In this document: one piece after another, positions 57,857 to 64,000 of the stretch
How positions within the stretch are numbered: the stretch's first letter is position 1
Layout: every line of letters begins with the position of its first letter
NCBI GenBank assembly: GCA_949358305.1
Contig: OX442314.1
Span: forward strand, 3,537,087-3,601,086
Reading direction: 5' to 3'
Length of the DNA: 64,000 nucleotides
DNA from: Strigamia acuminata
Taxonomy: Eukaryota; Arthropoda; Chilopoda; Geophilomorpha; Linotaeniidae
The notes under the pieces: model-generated
What the model was told of the DNA's origin: nothing
Databases searched by the model: none
The model's input: the letters and a program-made list of their open reading frames with translations, nothing else
Program-made: the position numbers and the translations under genes

Positions 57857-58246
57857 CGTGTCTTTGTCACAAAACGTATTTTTGATTGTAAGAATTTTAA
57901 TTTTTCTAACTTTGAACGAGATTTTAAAATCCAAGTTTTTCGAATTAATTGTTGACAATCTTTGAAGTTTTTTTCTCAAATTTTTTTCTTTTTTTCTTTC
58001 TTTATTTTATTATTTTATTTAATTTGCACAAAAATTATTCCCTTTCTTTCTCTCCTCACAAGTCAACACAACAGCCGTCAGTTGAGTTGCCATGGCATTA
58101 ATCCCCCCTTCCTTTTATTCCCCCTTCCTTTCCCAATTTGGCCCTTTCTCTCTTGCCTCGTCGGTGACCGCAGCAACTCCGGAAACGAGATCTCAAATGC
58201 ACTCAAATGAAATGAAATGAAAATTCCAGAAAACAAAAGATCAAAC

Positions 58247-58277
58247 TTTATTCATTTATTCATTTATTCATTTATTG
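58247..58277 (-). terminator. Candidate poly(A) signals for the gene ending at 58991
   Basis: Same AATAAATG repeat as at 29963, 714-744 bases after the stop. Confidence 0.4.
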
Positions 58278-58990
58278 AATTTATTGCAAGTGGTCAGAAT
58301 AAAAGTACGTAATATTGTTATCCTTGTGTTTCCAGAACAAAAGCGAAGTTTTCACTAATGAAATGTGTATTAGAGTCGGCAAATCCAAAACGGACTTGAT
58401 GGCGTGCAATTGAGCTGTAGTTCGAGTCTTTCAAACTGATTTATTAATATCACCTTTAGAAAAGAAAACATATAATGTAAAATTGCTTTCATGCAAAACG
58501 ATTCAATTTTTAAAATATACTCAACGGTTAATTTTGAAAATCCCAAAGGCCTTAATCGCTGCCTTAATCGATTTTCGACATGTTCTCTCGCTACAATGCA
58601 CACTTGTAACAGATTTGTTGTTTAATTGTCAACATAAATTGTTACACTCAAAAACGGTTTGGTTGTTTTAACTAAATGTATCTGTAATCAATGTAAATTC
58701 AATATCATGTCTGTATGGACACTTATCATCCAAAAATTAAAGACAAAACCACAATCAAAATAAGAAACAAGCTGTTCAAATATAAGTATCATTTTTAATG
58801 ATCACGTCATAAATAAATATCGTATAGCGGTAACAGTTTTATAAATGCTCTGATAAAACAATGACATTAAATAGAAATTTTAAAAATTATACACATTAAT
58901 GTGCGTTTGTTCACATAATCAGTGATGACCAGACTCGACAAAAAAATCGAAAAATAAAATTCGAAAAAATAACATGAAATGAAATTTAAG

Positions 58991-61900
58991 TTATGTGACC
59001 GATTCTTCGACGACTCGCTGCTTGCGAGCAAAAGAGAGAAAAACTTGTTCCAGAGTTGCCTGACTCACGGAATAGTCTTCGAGATTAAACAGCGCTTTCG
59101 CCTTCTCCATCGACTCGAAGAGGTACGCCCATTTGGTCTCCACGTCCTTAATTTGGTAATGCACGAGTCCCTAAAACAAATGAATATAACTTAATACACA
59201 GTTTGCGGCAGCTACTTTTCCCTTATGCCGGGACTACTCGATTAAACGCCGGGCACTCAGCGGCAAGTTCAGCAATTGTCGGTGGCATCGAATAAACGCC
59301 GGGTTCCAAAAATGGGTGATTTTTCGCAAAAAGTCGAAGATTTTTGCGAAAGAATGAGCATTTTAAGCAAAAAAAATCATCATTTTTAGCAAAAAACCAT
59401 CATTTTAAACGGAAAATCGGCGATTTTTAACAAAAAAAATCATCATTTTTAGCAAAAAAACCTCATTTTTTAGCAAAAAGTCATCATTTTAAACGGAAAA
59501 TCGGCTGTTTTTAGCAAAAAAATCATCATTTTTAGCCATAAATCATCATTTTAAACGAAAAATCGGCTGTTTTTAGCAAAAAAATCATCATTTTTAGCCA
59601 TAAATCATCATTTTTAGCCAAAAATGATCATTTAAAACGAAAAATCGGCGATTTTTAGCAAAAAAATCATCATTTTTAGCCATAAATTATGATTTTTGGC
59701 TAAAAATGATAATCGTCATTTTAAACAAAAAATCGGCAATTTTTAGCAAAAAATCGTCATTTTTAGCAAAAAATCATAATTTTAAACGAAAAATCGGCGA
59801 TTTTTAGCAAATAATCGGCGATTTTTCAGTTATGAGCCGGGCCTCGAATAAGTGCCAGGTGGGGCGAGTCGAAGAAACTATTAAACGCCCCGGCGTTTAT
59901 TCGAGGCAGTACAGTATATTTCAAATTTCAGAAAGTAGATCCCGTTTGTTTATAAGAAAAATAAATAAAAACATCGTTTGGAGATCAAAATTGATCCTAG
60001 GTAAATGACACAATGTTAATTTAAATCTTTTTTTTTTATCTTACTTGGTGTATGTCCTGAAGAACGGCACTTGGAAATGTCTGCTCAATGTATGTCTGTA
60101 ATTCCGTCTGCTTATTTGTCATTAGATTGATGGTCGAACTAGCACCGGGCTTGAGTTTGGCTAAAACTGTAAATCCCTGACTGAATTTGTTCTTCAGATG
60201 CTGGATCGGACCAAAACACTGGAACTGACCGTTCACCATAATGCCCACTCTGTTGCAGAGCACTTCACATTCCTCCATACTAGAAAATTTGTCCAAAATT
60301 AGTCCAAAATTTCATCACTATCATTCACTACATTCATTTACCTATGCGAAGTCAAAACAACCGATATTCCCCGCCCGTTAGCGCTTCTTAGAATGTCCCA
60401 TATTTTTCTCCTGGCGACCGGGTCCACTCCGGTCGTGGGCTCATCCAAAAATACGACCGGCGGATCTCCGATGAATCCCATGGCTGCACTCAGTTTTCTT
60501 TTATTTCCACCGCTAAATAAATAATTTTTTTTTAAAATAACTTTGTTCTAATCAGTTAAGTCTCTTTATTTCGAATACCTGTAGAAAAGCGTGATTTTAT
60601 CGGCATGCTCGGTGAGGTCAAAGTCCACGATGTACTGATCGACAACCGCCTTTATTTGGGAACTGCAAATTCCACGAAGGTGAGCAAAAACGGTGAGGAT
60701 TTCTCGTCCGGTCAAGTAATCGATGAGCGCATCAAATTGCGGGCAATAGCCAACTTGCTTTAAAAACTAAACCAAATATAGTTAGGTTAATGCACTTGGA
60801 TGGATGAAAAACCTATCGGGGCTTACTTGTCCTCGCTTGTGCCGTACACTAGACCTGTTAATGTAAGCATCGCCGTGAGTGATGACCAAGTCGCCGGTAA
60901 GCATTTGAAATGTGGTCGTTTTGCCAGCGCCGTTAATTCCCAGCAGGCCAAAACATTCGGCGAAATGAACACCAAAACTCAAATCGTCAACGGCTGCAAA
61001 GTTGGAGAATACTTTCCTCAAGTCCTGCACCACCATAACATCGGTGTCGATGATGTCTGTATGGAAACGAAAAATGCTCTACAACTTTTCAATTGACATT
61101 GTTTCCTTTTAACGTTTGGAACAAACACCTTTCATTTACTTGTTAGTACAAGACAACCCTTGCTATTGCCATCAAACAGTTGGTGATAACCAGAATTCAT
61201 TGTATACTCTTTCCGAACTCAAGAAGAGCCCTGGAAGCTGGGCTCCCATTGGCCTACTTGGAACTGCAATGCAACTACTGCTACACTAGTGAGATAGCTC
61301 GGCCAATGGGAGCCCAGCTTCCAGGGCTCTTCTTGAGTTCGGAAAGAGTATAGTGAAATAATTTGTAATGGGAGAAATTTTTGTCAGCAATTACAATTTC
61401 GGTTTTTCGTTCGTTACATTTGTTTAATGTAACACAACCCAGTCTAAAGGTGGAAACACAAGGGAGCGGGTAAAATTCCAAAGCTTGCTAGCACAAGTTT
61501 AATGAGGGAGTCATTTACAAGCTCACTTGACCCCACTTTTGGCTTACCAGCTTAACTGGCAAACTCAAGCTAGCTACCGTCTTCCCCCAAAATCTCCTCT
61601 AAGAATTTCCTCACGATTCTGATTGGCTGTCAAAGTCACATGACCAAAACGCCAGCAAGCTTGAAGCTGGTCAACCGAATTCAGTTTGATCGGAGCGGGT
61701 GAGTACAAGATCGCTTCAAAACAAACCTTTGAATAAAAACGCAAGCTTGTGTTTGCTCAAGCAGGTGAGTTTTTAGCCGCTTTTTCAAGTAAAAGCAAGT
61801 TTTTAAATTTTACCCGCTCCCTTGTGTTTCCACCTTTAGAAGCCCTGGTGTAGTTCACACTTAAATCACTTTTGTACAAAGTCTAATTTCTACACGTTTG

Positions 61901-64000
61901 TTCTGACGTGTAGAAAAGCAATAACGTAAACATAAATAACTCACTTGGATCGTGAATTCGCCGCTTTTCCGCAAGCACATCTTCATCTAACGCATTTCCC
62001 AGTCCGTCGAACGTGTTGACATTGTTTCTATTTCCAATCAATTGGTTTTTTCCCCGGCGAATTTTATACCAAAGCGTGTAGAAAACTCCCTGTTCGATGA
62101 GCGCCAAAATACCGAAATATAACACTCCGGTCACAGCCATCATGGTAACTTCCTGACTAATTCCGCTATCCCACTTAAAATAATCAGGCTTCACAGGAGG
62201 CAAACCAGTCAAACCCCCAAAGATTTCATTGAAAGATGAAATCTGAACCATTTTCATCAATGCCACGGTCACGGTGAAATTCGGTACAAGCCGAAACAGC
62301 CACTGAACGTCTCGTGCAATGTCCTTCAACGAATCGGAGCCGTATTGTTGGAACGTGTTGATGGTGATGCTCAAAGTGATGCCGGCTAACAAGTTGGCAA
62401 TCGTCAGACGGCTGAATCCCGTTGCCGGAACCTTGGCCATGAACGACACGATGTAGGTAAAGGGAATCGAACACCAGCCGTACAATATGAGCAGTAAAAT
62501 CACAATTCCTGCAAATTAAACACAATCAACTGAATAATTGTATGGGACAATGTCGTCGATGTTCAAAACGGCACAAATTTTGAATTTAGTAATCTAACTA
62601 CCATCTTCACACCGAAAATAACACCATGGTGTTGTATTCGAGTAATCGAGTTATGCTAGAAATGGCAATTTTGTAAACATAGATCAAATATTCGAATATA
62701 ACACCACTTCAGCTTTCACACCATGGTGTTGTATTTGTTATATTCAAGTTTTTTATTGTTTTCGAATACACCATGGTGTTATGTTCAAATTTTTATAAAA
62801 AGATTTAGAACGTACAGTATATGCATCCAAAATGTGCACTGGATAAAGTTAATTTTACATATTAGACATAACACATTTATTTATTGAAGGTGTGTTGTGC
62901 AGTACTGCCAACAGAGTTGTTTAGAAATGTGTGAATTCAAGTTAGTTAGTGTTAGGTTAGGTTTTTACTTTTATAACAAACTTACATGATATTGAATGAA
63001 TATAAGACCATGATGTTAAATTCGAATACAACACCATGGTCTTATTTTCGGTCGAAGATGGTAGGCAAAACAAGCAATAAAAAACTAAACCTTTGTTTAC
63101 CTACCAAAAAAAAACCAAACTATGCTAACATTGTTTGATTGATTAAAAGTGGAAAAAGCTTACTTTGCAAATTATAAAATAAATAAAATCCATCATTCTA
63201 ATCACTTTTTAAACTAAAATACATTGAAAATAAACAGAACTACTTTTCCGCATTGTAGAGCACAGACCACAGTTAGGCGTAAACTGGCTTAGCCAATAGG
63301 AATTAGGAAAACGTTGTGGTGGTTTTGAGGAAAGGCACAGTTCCTAGGACCTACAAACTAGCAGAGATTCAGGAGGCATCCATAAAAAATTGTAATACAT
63401 GTGCGGTAAAAATTTCAGACAAATGCTTCTAAAAATCAAAGTGCCTAGAATCTACGAAGGTCTTAAAGTGGCCCTGGGAGTGTGCGCCTGCCTCTCTCAT
63501 CCTGAGAGAAAGCTTACTTGCTCAACATTCTTGCCAGTGGGAATCAGCGTTGACAGACGATCAGCCGCAATTAAGTCGATAAACATTACTGCCAACTTAA
63601 CAGGTGCACTCTTTGCTTTATTCTATGGAAAATCAATCTCACCTTAGTCAAACGGCTCACCTTAAAGGTAGGTTCACACTTGTGTTCACACTAGACCCAA
63701 CGCAAGAAAACTGACGCAACGCAAGCTGCTTGCGTGCAAAATTCTTGACATTGAAGCCAATTCCTGCTTTAACTCCAAGTTGAAGTAAACGACGCAACGC
63801 AAGAAAAGGTCTTGCAGCCAACCAATCACGATCAACACCAATCACGATCGACTCATCGATTCACGTCTGGTTGGCGAGACTTTGCCACATCCAAGCAAGC
63901 TGCTATTTTCGGATTCTGGAACTAGTTCTAGAACTAGATCCAATTCCAGGTTTCATTGAAACCATCTGATCGGCCAGACGCAACATCAATTGTTTCAGCT
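58991..64000 (-). CDS. ABCA-family ABC transporter, copy C (3' exons only, 5' beyond the right edge)
   Basis: Visible exons in order: 61945-62508 (second half of TMD2), 60827-61056 (NBD2 Walker [11 protein letters not shown]), 60579-60766, 60342-60512 ([11 protein letters not shown] and Walker B), 60045-60279 (switch-His segment SHSMEECE), 58991-59170 (C terminus, stop at 58991-58993). No difference from copies A and B was noticed in these exons. The rest of unit 4 in the window is intron. The next upstream exon is expected from base 64237 if the period holds. Whether this copy keeps a genuine N-terminal exon cannot be seen here, but the rightmost copy of the array is where a complete gene is most likely. 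Confidence 0.85.
59233..59910. mobile_element. Degenerate TIR element, unit 3
   Basis: Copy of 30949-31626 in the last intron of copy C. Confidence 0.5.
61203..61352. repeat. Perfect 52-bp-arm hairpin, unit 3
   Basis: Copy of 32919-33068, arms still exact. Confidence 0.85.
61444..61839. mobile_element. TA-flanked MITE, 396 bp, unit 3
   Basis: Copy of 33160-33555. Confidence 0.72.
62601..63061. mobile_element. ACACCATGGTGT MITE spanning the unit 3/4 boundary
   Basis: Copy of 34317-34777 across the boundary at 62765/62766. Confidence 0.75.
62766..64000. repeat. Array unit 4, cut by the window edge
   Basis: The first 1,235 bases of a fourth unit match unit 1 and unit 3. It holds only intron sequence (right part of a MITE, an unassigned stretch, and the left part of a TTAA-flanked MITE). 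The next ABCA exon would start just beyond the edge. Confidence 0.93.
63666..64000. mobile_element. TTAA-flanked MITE, unit 4, cut by the window edge
   Basis: Left 335 bp of the element of 7051-7493, with TTAA at 63662-63665. Confidence 0.72.

Larger units (their letters stand above)
48624..62765. repeat. Array unit 3
   Basis: Uninterrupted 14,142-bp unit. Its one private difference noticed is C at 56775, in noncoding sequence upstream of the ABCA exons. Confidence 0.95.
6151..64000. repeat. Head-to-tail tandem array, 14,142-bp period, at least 3.1 units
   Basis: Landmarks recur at exactly 14,142-bp spacing, for example the 82-codon frame at 35115, 49257 and 63399. The first interval (6784 to 35115) is 28,331, which is 14,142 plus a 14,185-bp retrotransposon plus its 4-bp target duplication. 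Unit 1 was therefore also exactly 14,142 bp before insertion. Units: 6151-34481, 34482-48623, 48624-62765, 62766 onward. Differences noticed: 10965 A (39296 and 53438 G), 35187 A (6856, 49329 and 63471 G), 56775 C (28491 and 42633 T). No indels were noticed. Each period carries one minus-strand ABCA gene plus about 2 kb of intergenic sequence. The unit boundary as defined by the left edge falls inside an intron. Confidence 0.95.

Overview
The window is insect-type nuclear DNA, and a beetle is plausible but unproven. It is AT-rich, has short GT/AG introns, many miniature DNA transposons and TTAGG-like arrays, an ABCA-family transporter gene, a Polinton-like protein-primed DNA polymerase gene and a Ty3/gypsy LTR retrotransposon. 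No rRNA, tRNA or CRISPR array was seen.

Layout. (1) Bases 1-5860 hold the end of a Polinton/Maverick-like element: a coiled-coil structural-type protein gene open at the left edge, a convergent family-B DNA polymerase gene, and an AT-rich 64-bp tandem repeat. (2) Bases 5859-6150 are unique noncoding sequence. (3) From 6151 to the right edge lies a head-to-tail tandem array with a 14,142-bp period. Units are 6151-34481 (enlarged by an insertion), 34482-48623, 48624-62765, and 62766 onward (incomplete). Only three base differences between units were noticed.

Each array period carries one ABCA half-to-full transporter gene on the minus strand. Genes run across the unit boundaries. Two copies contain every recognisable exon (30707-41745 and 44849-55887). 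A third enters from the right edge (58991 onward). The leftmost copy (7622-27603) is a pseudogene: it lacks the second half, carries a Ser-to-Phe change in the first ABC signature motif, and has a 14,185-bp retrotransposon inside the NBD1 exon. I joined 18 exons into one open frame of 1,480 codons containing TMD1, NBD1, TMD2 and NBD2. The usual first membrane helix and most of the first extracellular domain were not found in any copy.

The retrotransposon (11089-25273) is flanked by a 4-bp target duplication and by two 1,746-bp LTRs with no length difference. It encodes Gag, protease, RT/RNase H/integrase, and, in the position where errantiviruses carry env, an unrelated basic, Ser/Arg-rich zinc-binding-type protein behind a good splice acceptor. 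Gag and Pol are joined by a textbook -1 frameshift signal. A second, +1, frame break lies at the start of RT. The primer-binding site is complementary to tRNA-Gln and is present twice.

The ABCA introns are crowded with mobile or repetitive DNA: two TA-flanked MITEs, one TTAA-flanked MITE, a hAT-like remnant, a perfect 52-bp-arm hairpin, a larger degenerate TIR element and several minisatellites. The left array edge falls inside a MITE that is intact at every internal unit boundary. That implies either array birth from a circular intermediate, later breakage, or a misassembly.
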